64,000 bases of DNA from Burkholderiaceae bacterium. GTDB taxonomy: Bacteria; Pseudomonadota; Gammaproteobacteria; Burkholderiales; Burkholderiaceae_E. Positions 50,957-63,472 of the stretch are shown one piece after another; the first letter of the stretch is position 1, and each line of letters opens with the position of its first letter. The translations under genes were made by a program, and so were the position numbers. The notes below the pieces were generated by a model. The model saw nothing but the letters and a program-made list of their open reading frames with translations, was not told where the DNA came from and made no database searches. The DNA is taken from NCBI GenBank assembly GCA_024637155.1, contig JAGXFR010000041.1, positions 62,001-126,000 on the forward strand. Direction: 5' to 3'.

Positions 50957-53950
50957 ATGACCGCACCCGGACCGGCCGCCGCTGTCGAGGCGCTTGCCAA
51001 GAGCTTCGAGCCCGCACAGATCGAGGCGCGCTGGTACCCGAGCTGGGAGGAACGCGGCTATTTCGCGGCCGGCAGTACGCCCGGCGCGAGCGCCTTCTCG
51101 ATCCAGCTGCCGCCGCCCAACGTCACGGGCACCCTGCACATGGGACACGCGTTCAACCAGACGATCATGGACGCGCTGACCCGCTATCACCGGATGAAGG
51201 GCGACAACACGCTCTGGCTGCCGGGGACGGACCACGCGGGAATCGCGACGCAGATCGTCGTCGAGCGCCAGCTCGACGCACGCGGCGTCTCGCGCCACGA
51301 CCTCGGTCGCGAGGAATTCATCCGGCAGGTCTGGGAGTGGAAGCAGCAATCCGGTTCGACCATCACACGCCAGATGCGCCGCATGGGCGCCTCGACCGAC
51401 TGGGCGCTCGAGTACTTCACGATGGACGATCGGCTCTCGGAGGTCGTGCGCGAAGTCTTCGTCACGCTGCATCGTCAGGGACTGATCTATCGCGGCAAGC
51501 GGCTCGTGAACTGGGATCCGGAACTGCTCACGGCGGTCTCCGACCTGGAGGTCATCAGCGAGGAAGAGGAAGGCAAGCTCTGGGAGATTCTCTACCCGCT
51601 CACCGACGGCAGCGGGCACCTGTGTGTCGCCACCACGCGTCCCGAAACGATGCTGGGCGACACCGCGGTGATGGTGCACCCCGAGGACGAGCGTTACGCG
51701 CAGTTCGTCGGTCGCACGGTGCGCCTGCCGCTCACCGGTGCGACGGATGATGCCGACGCCGTGGCGCCGGCCGGGCACTGGCGCGAAATCCCGGTGATCG
51801 CCGACGCCTACGTCGATCGCGCGTTCGGCACGGGGGTCGTCAAGGTCACCCCGGCGCACGACTTCAATGACTACGCGGTGGGGCAGCGCCATGGCCTGCC
51901 GATCATCGGGGTGCTGACGCCCGAGGGAAATCTCAACGAAAACGCCCCGCGACGCTATCAGGGGCTCGACCGTTTCGCGGGACGCGCGAAGGTGGTGGCC
52001 GATCTGGAAGCGCTCGGCCTGGTCCAGTCGGTCAAGGCGCACCGGATGATGGTGCCGCGTGGGGATCGCACCCATTCGGTAATCGAGCCGATGCTCACCG
52101 ACCAGTGGTTCGTCGCGATGAGCGCGCCCTCCCCGGCTGATTCGCCGCTGGCGGGCAAGAGCATCACCGCGCGCTCGCTCGAGGTCGTGGCCGACGGTTC
52201 GATCCGCTTCGTTCCCGAGAACTGGCGGGCCACCTACAACCACTGGCTCGAGAACATCCAGGACTGGTGCATCTCGCGCCAGCTCTGGTGGGGTCACCAG
52301 ATTCCGGCCTGGTACAAGGCCGACGCCGCCGGCAACCCGATTCACGACGGCACGGTCTTTGTCGCGCGCAGCGCCGACGAGGCGCTTGCGGATGCGCGCG
52401 CCAAAGGCTGGGACGGCGCACTGGTGCGCGACCCCGACGTGCTCGACACCTGGTTCTCGTCGGCGCTGGTGCCCTTCTCGACGCTCGCCGATCGGGATCA
52501 GCCGATCGCCGACGGCCGCCCCAACATCCGGCCCGAACTCGCCCAGTACCTGCCCTCGTCGGTGCTGGTCACCGGTTTCGACATCATCTTCTTCTGGGTC
52601 GCCCGGATGGTGATGATGACGCTGGCGTTTGACGGCAGGATTCCGTTCAATGAGGTCTACGTGCACGCGCTGGTGCGCGATGCGGAAGGCCAGAAGATGT
52701 CGAAGTCCAAGGGCAACACCCTGGACCCGATCGACCTGATCGACGGCATCGGACTCGAGGAACTGGTCGCCAAGCGCACGCAGGGCCTGATGAACCCGAA
52801 GCAGGCCGACGCGATCGCGCGACGCACCCGCAAGGAGTTCCCGCAGGGGATCGCGCCGCACGGCGCCGACGCGCTGCGCTTCACCTTCGCCTCGCTCGCC
52901 ACGCCCGGGCGCGACATCAATTTCGATCTGAGCCGCTGCGAGGGCTACCGCAACTTCTGCAACAAGCTCTGGAACGCCACGCGCTTCGTGCTGATGAACT
53001 GCGAGGGGCACGATTGCGGCTTCACCGGAGATCGCGCGGCCGATGCCGCGCAGGCACAGCCCCACCTCGGCGAGCCCGAGCGCTGGATCGTCTCGCGGCT
53101 GCAGCGTCTCGAAGCCGAAGTGGCGCGACACTTCGACGAATACCGCTTCGACCTGGCCGCGCGCGCCACCTACGAATTCGTCTGGAACGAATATTGCGAC
53201 TGGTACCTCGAACTGGCGAAGGTGCGCGTCCAGCTCGGCGATGCGGCGAGCCAGCGCGCCACGCGGCACACCCTGCTGGGGGTGCTCGAAACCGTACTGC
53301 GACTCGCGCACCCGATCATTCCGTTCATCACCGAGGAACTCTGGCAGCGGGTCGCACCGCTCGCCCGGCGCTACGGGGCAAGCGGCGTGCAGACGCTTGC
53401 CGGCGCCGCCCTCGACGAGGCGCTCGCGGCCGGGCGCCACTCGCTGATGACCCAGCCCTTCCCCCTGCCGCAACCCGAGCGCATCGATGTCGCGGCGGAG
53501 GAGTGGGTGGGACGCTTGCGCGCGATGGTCGACGCGTGCCGCGCGCTGCGCGGCGAAATGGGCATCTCACCGGCGCAGCGCCTCGCGCTGGTGGTGGTGG
53601 GCGACCGGGCGGAGCTCACCGGCTTCGCTCCTTATCTCACGGCGCTCGCCAAGCTCTCCGACGTCGAAATCGCCGATGCGCTGCCCGCGGGCTCGGTGGC
53701 GCCGGTACAGATCGTCGGGGAATCGAGCCTGATGCTTCAGGTCGAGATCGACATCGCCGCCGAGCGCGAGCGGCTGGCCCGCGAAGTGGCCCGGATCACC
53801 GCAGAGATCGGCAAGGCCGAGGCGAAGCTCGCGAACGAGAGCTTCGTGGCGCGCGCGCCGGGGGCGGTGGTCGAGCAGGAGCGTGACCGGCTGAGTGGCT
53901 TCCACGCAACGCTGGCGAAGCTCGAGGAGCAGCTTGTCCGACTCGGGTGA
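50957..53950 (+). CDS. valS: valine-tRNA ligase
   Basis: A 997-residue class I synthetase. HIGH is present as HMGHA (about residue 60), the KMSKS loop as [10 protein letters not shown], and the CP1 editing domain contains [13 protein letters not shown]. The anticodon-binding domain and the C-terminal coiled coil ([22 protein letters not shown]) complete a full-length protein. AAAGGA lies seven bases before ATG 50957. Confidence 0.97.
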   Translation: MTAPGPAAAVEALAKSFEPAQIEARWYPSWEERGYFAAGSTPGASAFSIQLPPPNVTGTLHMGHAFNQTIMDALTRYHRMKGDNTLWLPGTDHAGIATQIVVERQLDARGVSRHDLGREEFIRQVWEWKQQSGSTITRQMRRMGASTDWALEYFTMDDRLSEVVREVFVTLHRQGLIYRGKRLVNWDPELLTAVSDLEVISEEEEGKLWEILYPLTDGSGHLCVATTRPETMLGDTAVMVHPEDERYAQFVGRTVRLPLTGATDDADAVAPAGHWREIPVIADAYVDRAFGTGVVKVTPAHDFNDYAVGQRHGLPIIGVLTPEGNLNENAPRRYQGLDRFAGRAKVVADLEALGLVQSVKAHRMMVPRGDRTHSVIEPMLTDQWFVAMSAPSPADSPLAGKSITARSLEVVADGSIRFVPENWRATYNHWLENIQDWCISRQLWWGHQIPAWYKADAAGNPIHDGTVFVARSADEALADARAKGWDGALVRDPDVLDTWFSSALVPFSTLADRDQPIADGRPNIRPELAQYLPSSVLVTGFDIIFFWVARMVMMTLAFDGRIPFNEVYVHALVRDAEGQKMSKSKGNTLDPIDLIDGIGLEELVAKRTQGLMNPKQADAIARRTRKEFPQGIAPHGADALRFTFASLATPGRDINFDLSRCEGYRNFCNKLWNATRFVLMNCEGHDCGFTGDRAADAAQAQPHLGEPERWIVSRLQRLEAEVARHFDEYRFDLAARATYEFVWNEYCDWYLELAKVRVQLGDAASQRATRHTLLGVLETVLRLAHPIIPFITEELWQRVAPLARRYGASGVQTLAGAALDEALAAGRHSLMTQPFPLPQPERIDVAAEEWVGRLRAMVDACRALRGEMGISPAQRLALVVVGDRAELTGFAPYLTALAKLSDVEIADALPAGSVAPVQIVGESSLMLQVEIDIAAERERLAREVARITAEIGKAEAKLANESFVARAPGAVVEQERDRLSGFHATLAKLEEQLVRLG

Positions 53951-53960
53951 CGAGAACGCA

Positions 53961-53992
53961 ACAACAATGCGGGTACACAACAATGCGGGTAC
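53961..53992. repeat. perfect tandem 16-bp repeat upstream of the subtilisin gene
   Basis: ACAACAATGCGGGTAC occurs twice back to back, directly after valS and about 115 bp before the protease start. It could be an operator or a recent slip duplication. Confidence 0.7.
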
Positions 53993-54105
53993 TGTCGCCA
54001 AATGGGCGGGAACGGCCTATGCTGATCCGCTGTCGGGCCTGTCGGTGAGAAAAAACTGAGAAGAATGCCGTCCGGAGCTTGGGAATCCGTCAAGGAGGAG
54101 AGGCG

Positions 54106-55755
54106 ATGATGACGATCCGGAATCTGCTTCGCGCCGGTTTGCTTGGGGCGATCACGACTGTGCTGGTTGCGTGCGGGAGTGGCGATCTCGAACCCAGCAG
54201 CGCGGCGGTCGCGGCGAAAAGTGCCGCGAGCTCGGCGGCCCAGGGCGGCGCAGGCACTGCGTCTTCGCAGCCGGTCGAATCCGCGAGCGCCCAGACTGCG
54301 GCGTCACCCGCCCCGGCAAACGATCCGCCGGCGACCCATCCGTTCGCCGATTCGCGCCCTGTTCCAGGGCGCTACATCGTGGTGTTCAAGAAGAGCATCG
54401 GCAATCCCGCCGCGGAGGCCGCGAATGTGATGCGCGGTCGTGGCGGCCAGATTCATCATGTCTACTCGCACGCGCTCAAGGGATTTGCGGCCACCCTTAC
54501 GGAAGCTGCTCTGCAGGGCATTCGCAGAAATCCGAATGTCGACTACATCGAGCAGGATCAGACCGTTTCGATCCGTGCCACCACGCAGAACAACGCGACG
54601 TGGGGCCTCGACCGGATCGACCAGCGGGATCTGCCGCTGGACACCGTGTACACCTACAACGCCACCGGCGCGGGTGTGACCGCCTTCATCATCGACACCG
54701 GGATCTATGCGGAGCATACGCAATTCACCGGCCGCCGCGTCGCGGGCTACGACGTGATCGGAGACGCCTTTGCCAACACCGACTGCAACGGCCACGGGAC
54801 GCACGTCGCGGGCACCGTCGGAGGCATGACGTGGGGCGTAGCCAAGGGTGTTAACCTGATTTCGGTTCGAGTGCTCGATTGCAGCGGTTCCGGCTACTGG
54901 AGTGGCGTGATCGCGGGTATCAACTGGGTGGCGAGCAGTTCGTTACGGCCCGCCGTGGCCAACATGTCGCTCGGCGGCGGCTTTTCCACCGCAGTGAATC
55001 AGGCCGTTGCAGGCGCGGTGAACTCGGGCGTCACGATGGTGGTGGCGGCCGGCAACAGCCGGTCCGACGCGTGTCGCTACTCGCCCGCCGCTGAACAGAG
55101 CGCCATCACCGTCGGCGCCACGACGCGGGACGACGCACGCGCTTCGTATTCGAACTGGGGGTCGTGCGTGGACATCTTTGCGCCGGGCAGCGGTATAACT
55201 TCCGCGTGGAAAGGCGGCGCTGACGCATCGAATACGATCAGCGGCACGTCTATGGCGTCTCCGCATGTCGCTGGAGCCGCCGCGCTGGCGCTGCAATACA
55301 ACACTACCGCGTTGCCGGCGGGCGTTGCCGCAATCCTGATCGACAACGCAACCGTCAGCCGACTCAGTTCCATCGGCAAGGACTCGCCGAACCTGCTGCT
55401 GTACTCGTTGCTCGCTACGGATTCGGGCTCCGGTACCGAGCCGGGGACAATCACGGTTGCAGTCAGCCTCGACCCAAGCAGCCGAAAGGCCGGCAAGGAC
55501 GACTGGCGCGCCCGTGTCACCGTGGCGATCAGCAATGCAGCGGACAGCGCCGCGGTCGCGAACGCAACGGTGTCCGGCGACTTCACGCCGGGGGGGACCG
55601 CAAGCTGCCTGACTGGCAGCGACGGAACGTGCACGCTGAACAGTGATACGATCAGCGACGACTCCACGGACTTCCAGGTACTGCGCGTTGTGGGAACAAA
55701 TCCCACGTTGACCGCTCCCAGCCCCCTGCCAGGTATCCAGATCCCGCGACCCTGA
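54106..55755 (+). CDS. subtilisin-like serine protease (S8, proteinase K group), lipoprotein
   Basis: A 549-residue secreted protease. The signal ends in a lipobox-like VLVAC (Cys23), followed by an Ala/Ser-rich linker, an I9 inhibitor/propeptide (RYIVVFKKSIGN to EQDQTV) and the S8 domain with Asp197 (IIDTG), His230 (HGTHVAG) and Ser382 (GTSMASPH). After the catalytic domain about 110 residues form an Ig-like or binding domain with one Cys pair. AAGGAGGAGAGG precedes the start. It is alone in its transcript, with a strong terminator behind. Confidence 0.93.
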   Translation: MMTIRNLLRAGLLGAITTVLVACGSGDLEPSSAAVAAKSAASSAAQGGAGTASSQPVESASAQTAASPAPANDPPATHPFADSRPVPGRYIVVFKKSIGNPAAEAANVMRGRGGQIHHVYSHALKGFAATLTEAALQGIRRNPNVDYIEQDQTVSIRATTQNNATWGLDRIDQRDLPLDTVYTYNATGAGVTAFIIDTGIYAEHTQFTGRRVAGYDVIGDAFANTDCNGHGTHVAGTVGGMTWGVAKGVNLISVRVLDCSGSGYWSGVIAGINWVASSSLRPAVANMSLGGGFSTAVNQAVAGAVNSGVTMVVAAGNSRSDACRYSPAAEQSAITVGATTRDDARASYSNWGSCVDIFAPGSGITSAWKGGADASNTISGTSMASPHVAGAAALALQYNTTALPAGVAAILIDNATVSRLSSIGKDSPNLLLYSLLATDSGSGTEPGTITVAVSLDPSSRKAGKDDWRARVTVAISNAADSAAVANATVSGDFTPGGTASCLTGSDGTCTLNSDTISDDSTDFQVLRVVGTNPTLTAPSPLPGIQIPRP

Positions 55756-55769
55756 CCGGCTTCACGCCA

Positions 55770-55799
55770 ACGCCCCGGCCTTTAAACCGGGGCGTTTTT
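55770..55799 (+). terminator. intrinsic terminator of the subtilisin gene
   Basis: ACGCCCCGG (55770-55778) pairs with CCGGGGCGT (55787-55795), followed by TTTTC. Confidence 0.88.
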
Positions 55800-55909
55800 C
55801 TTTGCCGTGACGCGCGGGCGCAGTACTTGGCCGATTCGCGTCCGGCCCGCGCGGGCCGCCGCCATCGCCACGCCGACGGCGAACCCGCACCCGGGTTCCC
55901 CGCCGCCGG

Positions 55910-56149
55910 TCACCGCCGCTTCAGATAGAAGGTCCAGTTCTTCTCGCCCCGCTCGACCTGCAGCAGTTCGTGCCCGGTCTGCCTGGCGAAGACCTCGAAG
56001 TCTTTGCGCGACCCGGGGTCGGTCGAGATGATCTTCAGCACCTGACCGCTTGGCAGGTCGGCCAGCGCCTTCTTCGCACGCAGGATCGGCAGCGGGCAAT
56101 TCAGCCCGCTTGCGTCCACTTCACGATCAAATCCGATGCTCTCGCTCAT
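55910..56149 (-). CDS. tusA: TusA/SirA-family sulfur carrier
   Basis: A 79-residue protein with the defining CPLPILRAKKAL motif (Cys near residue 18) and the DPGSRKDFEVFARQTGH segment. TusA relays sulfur from cysteine desulfurase to tRNA thiolation and cofactor synthesis, and in sulfur oxidisers may carry dissimilatory sulfur. GGAG precedes ATG 56149. It is probably co-transcribed with the MFS gene. Confidence 0.9.
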   Translation of the reverse strand: MSESIGFDREVDASGLNCPLPILRAKKALADLPSGQVLKIISTDPGSRKDFEVFARQTGHELLQVERGEKNWTFYLKRR

Positions 56150-56210
56150 GCGCACTGCTCCCATTGCCTAAGGCGCCACGGGGCGCTTTCCTTGCCCGCG
56201 CTTCCGGCGC

Positions 56211-57374
56211 TCACTGCCGCCGCCATCCACGCCACGCACCCCAGCCGATCAACCCGGAAAAGCCCCAGAAGAGCGGCGCAAACATCAGCGGTCCACCCAA
56301 CATGAGACCGAGAAAACTGCCGACGCTGCCGAAGGCCACGGGCAGCGCCGTCTGCGTCGCAGCGATCAATGTCTGGCGCACGCCCGCCGCCTCGCCGATG
56401 CGCCCGGGCGGCGCGTGCCGGTGCAGCAGCGACATCACCATCGGCTGGCCGCAGCCCAGCCCGAGTCCGAGCACGAAGGACAGCGCCATCAGCACGCTCG
56501 CCTGCGACGGCAGCGGATAGGCGGCGAACACCAGCGCGGCGATGATCTGCGCGACGGTGATCACCCGCCACTCGCTGATGCCGCGGGTGATGATCGGCAA
56601 CGCGAGGCGCACGACGAAGGTCGCCGCCCCGAAGGAGGCCAGCACCTGCCCGATCTGCGACGGCGAGAGCCCGATTCGCGCTCCGTGGATCGGCACCAGA
56701 AACAGATGCACGTCCCAGGCCGAGGACAGCAATACGACGGCCACGAAGAGCCGGCGCAGCTCGGGCACCTGAAGCAGCGCGAAAGCGCTGACCTTGATCT
56801 CGGGCTCGAGGGACGGTGCGCGCACCTGCGTCGGAAAGCGCCACCGCAGGTAGAGCAGCAGCCCGGCCACCGCCGCGATCCCGCCGGCGACCAGGAACGA
56901 TGTGCGAAAGCCGCCATACTCGATCGCGTAGCCGGCGATCAGCGGCCCGACGAATCCCGAGATCGAGAAGGCGACGGCCAGTCGACCGAAGTTGCGGGTG
57001 ACGCCGGTCGCGTCGGAGCGGTCCGCGAGTGCCTCGCCGGTGAGCTTCTGCAGCGGAAGGTGCACGAGCAGGAAGCCCAGCCCGACCGTCGTGCTCGAAA
57101 CGTAGAGCGACATCAGTTCCTGCTGGAGCGCCGGCGCGGCGGTGCCCAGCGCCAGCAGCGAGAAACCGATCAGCATCGGAATTCGGGTGCCGCCCCGGTC
57201 CATCCAGCGTCCGGCGATCACCGCCGCGAGCATCGGGAAGAACGAATAGAGCGCCAGCAGCATGCCGACCACCAGGGTCGGCGCCCCCCACTGGATTGCG
57301 GCCAGCGTGACGCTGATGCGGCTCGCGGCGAACGCCGTGTGCGAGAGCACCGCGAGCGCGAGAATCGCGCCCAT
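56211..57374 (-). CDS. MFS transporter
   Basis: A 387-residue inner-membrane protein with twelve predicted helices; AVIAGRWMDRGGTRIPMLIG is the MFS loop 2-3 motif and LGLGCGQPMVMSLLHRHAPPGRIGEAAG lies in the second half. Substrate unknown. ATG 57374 is used; a TTG at 57401, two bases after the alaS stop, would add nine residues and give tight coupling to alaS. Confidence 0.82.
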   Translation of the reverse strand: MGAILALAVLSHTAFAASRISVTLAAIQWGAPTLVVGMLLALYSFFPMLAAVIAGRWMDRGGTRIPMLIGFSLLALGTAAPALQQELMSLYVSSTTVGLGFLLVHLPLQKLTGEALADRSDATGVTRNFGRLAVAFSISGFVGPLIAGYAIEYGGFRTSFLVAGGIAAVAGLLLYLRWRFPTQVRAPSLEPEIKVSAFALLQVPELRRLFVAVVLLSSAWDVHLFLVPIHGARIGLSPSQIGQVLASFGAATFVVRLALPIITRGISEWRVITVAQIIAALVFAAYPLPSQASVLMALSFVLGLGLGCGQPMVMSLLHRHAPPGRIGEAAGVRQTLIAATQTALPVAFGSVGSFLGLMLGGPLMFAPLFWGFSGLIGWGAWRGWRRQ

Positions 57375-57403
57375 GCGGCCCGGAGCGATCAGCGCGGCCA
57401 AAG

Positions 57404-60052
<2,649 letters not shown>

Positions 60053-60216
60053 GGTGGCACCGCGGATGGAACGCAACTTTTCATTTTACCCAATGCGCGT
60101 GGCGTGAAACGGCGAAATCGCCGCGAGTGTCCATCGCTCGAAGCGGACATCGTCCCCGCGAGACGCGTTTCGCGCGAGAATTGCCCTTTCCCACCTCTCT
60201 CGCGCGCCTCCCCACG

Positions 60217-61449
60217 ATGCCCAGCCCCCTCGACTCGATCCGCGTCCTCGACCTCACCCGCGTGCTTGCCGGACCGTGGTGCGCCCAGAATCTCGCGGAT
60301 CTCGGCGCCGACGTGATCAAGATCGAGCGCCCCGGCGCAGGCGACGACACGCGCAGCTGGGGGCCGCCGTTTCTCAAGGATCGCGACGGGAACGACACCA
60401 CCGACGCCGCCTACTATCTCGCGGCCAACCGCGGCAAGCGCTCGGTGACGATCGACATCTCCGGCGCGCCCGGACAGCAGGCGATCCGCGAACTGGCGCT
60501 GCACTGCGACGTCGTGCTGGAGAACTTCAAGGTCGGGCAGCTTGCCGGCTACGGGCTCGACTACGCGAGCCTGCGGGCGGTGAACCCGCGACTGGTCTAC
60601 TGCTCGATCACCGGATTCGGGCAGGACGGACCGTGGGCGCAGCGCCCCGGCTACGACTTCATCATCCAGGGCCTGGGCGGGCTGATGTCGCTCACCGGCG
60701 AGGCCGACGACCAACCGGGCGGCGGCCCACAGAAGGTGGGCGTCGCGGTCTCCGACCTGATGACCGGCATGTACGCGACCCAGGCCGTGCTGGCCGCCCT
60801 GCTGCACCGCGAGCGCACCGGGGAGGGCCAGTTCATCGATCTGGCGCTGCTCGACGTGCAGGTGGCGATGCTCGCGAACATGAACACCAACTACCTGGTG
60901 AGCGGCGAGCCGCCCCGGCGCTGGGGCAACGCGCACCCGAACATCGTTCCCTACCAGACCTTCAAGACATCCGACCGGTGGATCATCGTGGCCGTCGGCA
61001 ACGACGGACAGTACCGGCGCTTCTGCGAGATCGGCGGCTGCCCCGAGCTGGTCAGCGACCCGCGCTTCGCGCGCAACGCGGGGCGCGTGCGCAACCGCGA
61101 GGCGCTCATCGCCCTGCTCGTGCCGATGATGGCTGCACAACCGGCAGATTACTGGCTCGAACGCCTCGAGGCCGCCGGCGTCCCCTGCGGCCCGATCAAC
61201 GATCTCGACCAGGTATTTCGCAACCCGCAGGTGCGCGCGCGCGGGCTGCGCATCGACGTGCCGCGCGAGGACGCCGGGCCGGTGCCGCTGGTGGGCTCGC
61301 CGATGCGCTTCTCGGCCACGCCGGTGAGCTACCGCCGTGCGCCCCCCCGGCTCGGCGAGCACACCAACGAGGTGCTCGGCGAGATCCTCGGCTACGACGC
61401 GGCACAGATTGCCGCGGTGATGGCGGACCCGGGCCGTGAATCCGCCTGA
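60217..61449 (+). CDS. CaiB/BaiF family (class III) CoA-transferase
   Basis: A 410-residue CoA-transferase: IRVLDLTRVLAGPWCAQNLADLGADVIKIERP at the N-terminus, YYLAANRGKRSVTID, and the catalytic aspartate in VSDLMTGMYATQA. The late LGEHTNEVLGEILGY is family-typical. It moves CoA between carboxylic acids; the acids are unknown. Its 3' end overlaps the sensor kinase start by 14 nt, which ties a metabolic gene to a two-component system. Confidence 0.9.
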   Translation: MPSPLDSIRVLDLTRVLAGPWCAQNLADLGADVIKIERPGAGDDTRSWGPPFLKDRDGNDTTDAAYYLAANRGKRSVTIDISGAPGQQAIRELALHCDVVLENFKVGQLAGYGLDYASLRAVNPRLVYCSITGFGQDGPWAQRPGYDFIIQGLGGLMSLTGEADDQPGGGPQKVGVAVSDLMTGMYATQAVLAALLHRERTGEGQFIDLALLDVQVAMLANMNTNYLVSGEPPRRWGNAHPNIVPYQTFKTSDRWIIVAVGNDGQYRRFCEIGGCPELVSDPRFARNAGRVRNREALIALLVPMMAAQPADYWLERLEAAGVPCGPINDLDQVFRNPQVRARGLRIDVPREDAGPVPLVGSPMRFSATPVSYRRAPPRLGEHTNEVLGEILGYDAAQIAAVMADPGRESA

Positions 61450-63472
61450 ACTCGCGCGCCGGAGCACGGACAAAGCGCCGATCGGGCCCTGGGCCGTGCC
61501 CACGTTCCCGGCGCGCTCGCACTGGCTCACCGCGACCATCGTCGTGCTGCTCGGCGCGCTGCTCGCCACCACGCTCTGGCTGGCGCGCGAGAACGAGCGC
61601 AACGAGAAGCAGGAGGCGCTGCAGCACGCCAGCATGGCGGCGGTCATGTCGATCCGCACCCGGCTCGCCGAGACCGAGCAGGCGCTGCGCGGTCTCGCCG
61701 CGGAACTGCGTGGCGCCGGCGACGACGCGCGCTTTGCCGCGGTGGCCACGGAACTCGTCGCCAACAATCCGGCGCTGCTGCGCATCGAACGCCGCGCCGG
61801 CGGCGAACTGATCGCCGCCGCGGACGCGCCGCAGCCCCGCGCGCGCCTGGGCGCCGCGCGGCGCGCCGGTCTCGGCTTCGACACACAGATCGCGCTGGCG
61901 GCCTCGCGCGGTGCCGATCGCCTCGCCTATTCGCGGCCCTACCCCGTCCAGATACCCGGCGAATTGCCGTTCGCGGTGACCGAACTCGCGGTTCCCGTCG
62001 ACGGCGAGCGCCGCGGCACGCTGCTGGCGATCTACGCGCTCGAGCGGATTCTCGAGCACTTCGCTCCGCCCGAATTCCTGGCCGCTCACGAAGTCACCCT
62101 GAGCGAACTCGACGGTTCGACGCTGGCGCGCGCGGCCTCGGGCGTGCGCGGCGCCGGCGTATACCGGGCGACGGCGCCGCTCGAACTCGCCGGGGGGCGC
62201 TCGATCTCGCTGCGCGCCGACAGCCGCGCGGGCGAGCCGAGGTTCATTCCCAACCTGCTCGCGGCGATGCTGGTGGCGGCCATTGCCGCACTCGCCATCA
62301 TCGGCGTCCTGCTCAGCCGTCACGGACACCTGCGCGCACGCACCGAACGCGCGCTGCGCGACCAGTACACCTTTCGCAAGGCCATGGAGGATTCGCTGGT
62401 CACGGGCCTGCGCGCGCGCGATCGCGACGGGGTGATCACCTACGTCAACCCCGCCTTTTGCGCGATGACCGGATACGACGCCGAGGAGTTGATCGGGTGC
62501 CGCGCGCCCATGCCCTACTGGGTGAAGGACACCGAGGTCGACCCGGAGCGCAGCCAGACCCTGTTTCCGGCTGGCGACGATCTGCGCCAGGGATTCGAGA
62601 CCGTCTTTCGGCGCAAGAGCGGCGAGCACTTCCCGGTGCTGATCTTCGAGGCCCCGCTGATCGACGAGCGCAGCGAACAGGCGGGCTGGATGGGCTCGAT
62701 TCTCGACATCAGCGAGCAGAAGCGCATCGAGGAACTGAGCCGGCGGCAGGAAGAGAAGCTGCACCAGAACGCGCGCATGGCGCTGCTCGGCGAAGTGGCT
62801 TCGTCGCTCTCGCACGAACTCAACCAGCCGCTCGCCGCGATCAACGGCTATGCGACGGCCTGCCGCAACCTTCTCGAGACCGGAAAGACGGCCGATCTGG
62901 ACGTCGCACTCGCGCGCATCCGCACGCAGTCCGAGCGCGCCGGACTGGTAATCCGCAGCGTCAACGACTTTGTGCGCAGCCGCAAGCTCGATCGCGCCGA
63001 GGTGGACCTCGCGGAATTGCTGCACGCGCTCGAGCCCCTGATCGAACTGCAGGGGCGCAAGTTCGACGTGCGCCTCGCCTGGTCCGCGCAGCCCGGCGCC
63101 CGGGTGCTCGCCGATCGCACCTTGCTCGAGCAGGTGATCCTGAACCTGACCCGCAACGCGGTGGAGTCGATGGAGCATACCGATCCCGAACAACGGCTGC
63201 TCGAGATCGAGGTCACGCGCAACACGCACGACGGCGAGGAAGACAAGGTGGAAATCGCCGTGCTCGACCACGGTCCCGGCGTCGCGCCGCAGGCACGCGC
63301 GCAGCTGTTCAGCGCCTTCTTCAGCACCAAGGAGCAGGGCCTGGGCATCGGACTGAGCCTGTGCCGCTCGGTGGTCGAGAAGCACGGCGGTCAGTTGCGC
63401 TATGCCGAGCGCCCCGGCGGCGGCGCGCGATTCAGCGCTACCATTGCAGCGATCCCCACCGAGACGCCATGA
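61436..63472 (+). CDS. sensor histidine kinase with PAS domain (DctS-like)
   Basis: A 678-residue membrane kinase. Helix 1 (about residues 30-50) and helix 2 (about 273-297) bracket a periplasmic CHASE-like sensor of 220 residues. A PAS domain (DGVITYVNPAFCAMTGYDAEELIG) follows, then the HisKA phosphoacceptor His460 in LSHELNQPLAAI, then the ATPase domain with NLTRNAVE and DHGPGV. GTG 61436 is the start. Domain order resembles DctS-type carboxylate sensors, fitting the CoA-transferase neighbour and possibly the TRAP system (inference). Confidence 0.88.
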   Translation: MNPPELARRSTDKAPIGPWAVPTFPARSHWLTATIVVLLGALLATTLWLARENERNEKQEALQHASMAAVMSIRTRLAETEQALRGLAAELRGAGDDARFAAVATELVANNPALLRIERRAGGELIAAADAPQPRARLGAARRAGLGFDTQIALAASRGADRLAYSRPYPVQIPGELPFAVTELAVPVDGERRGTLLAIYALERILEHFAPPEFLAAHEVTLSELDGSTLARAASGVRGAGVYRATAPLELAGGRSISLRADSRAGEPRFIPNLLAAMLVAAIAALAIIGVLLSRHGHLRARTERALRDQYTFRKAMEDSLVTGLRARDRDGVITYVNPAFCAMTGYDAEELIGCRAPMPYWVKDTEVDPERSQTLFPAGDDLRQGFETVFRRKSGEHFPVLIFEAPLIDERSEQAGWMGSILDISEQKRIEELSRRQEEKLHQNARMALLGEVASSLSHELNQPLAAINGYATACRNLLETGKTADLDVALARIRTQSERAGLVIRSVNDFVRSRKLDRAEVDLAELLHALEPLIELQGRKFDVRLAWSAQPGARVLADRTLLEQVILNLTRNAVESMEHTDPEQRLLEIEVTRNTHDGEEDKVEIAVLDHGPGVAPQARAQLFSAFFSTKEQGLGIGLSLCRSVVEKHGGQLRYAERPGGGARFSATIAAIPTETP

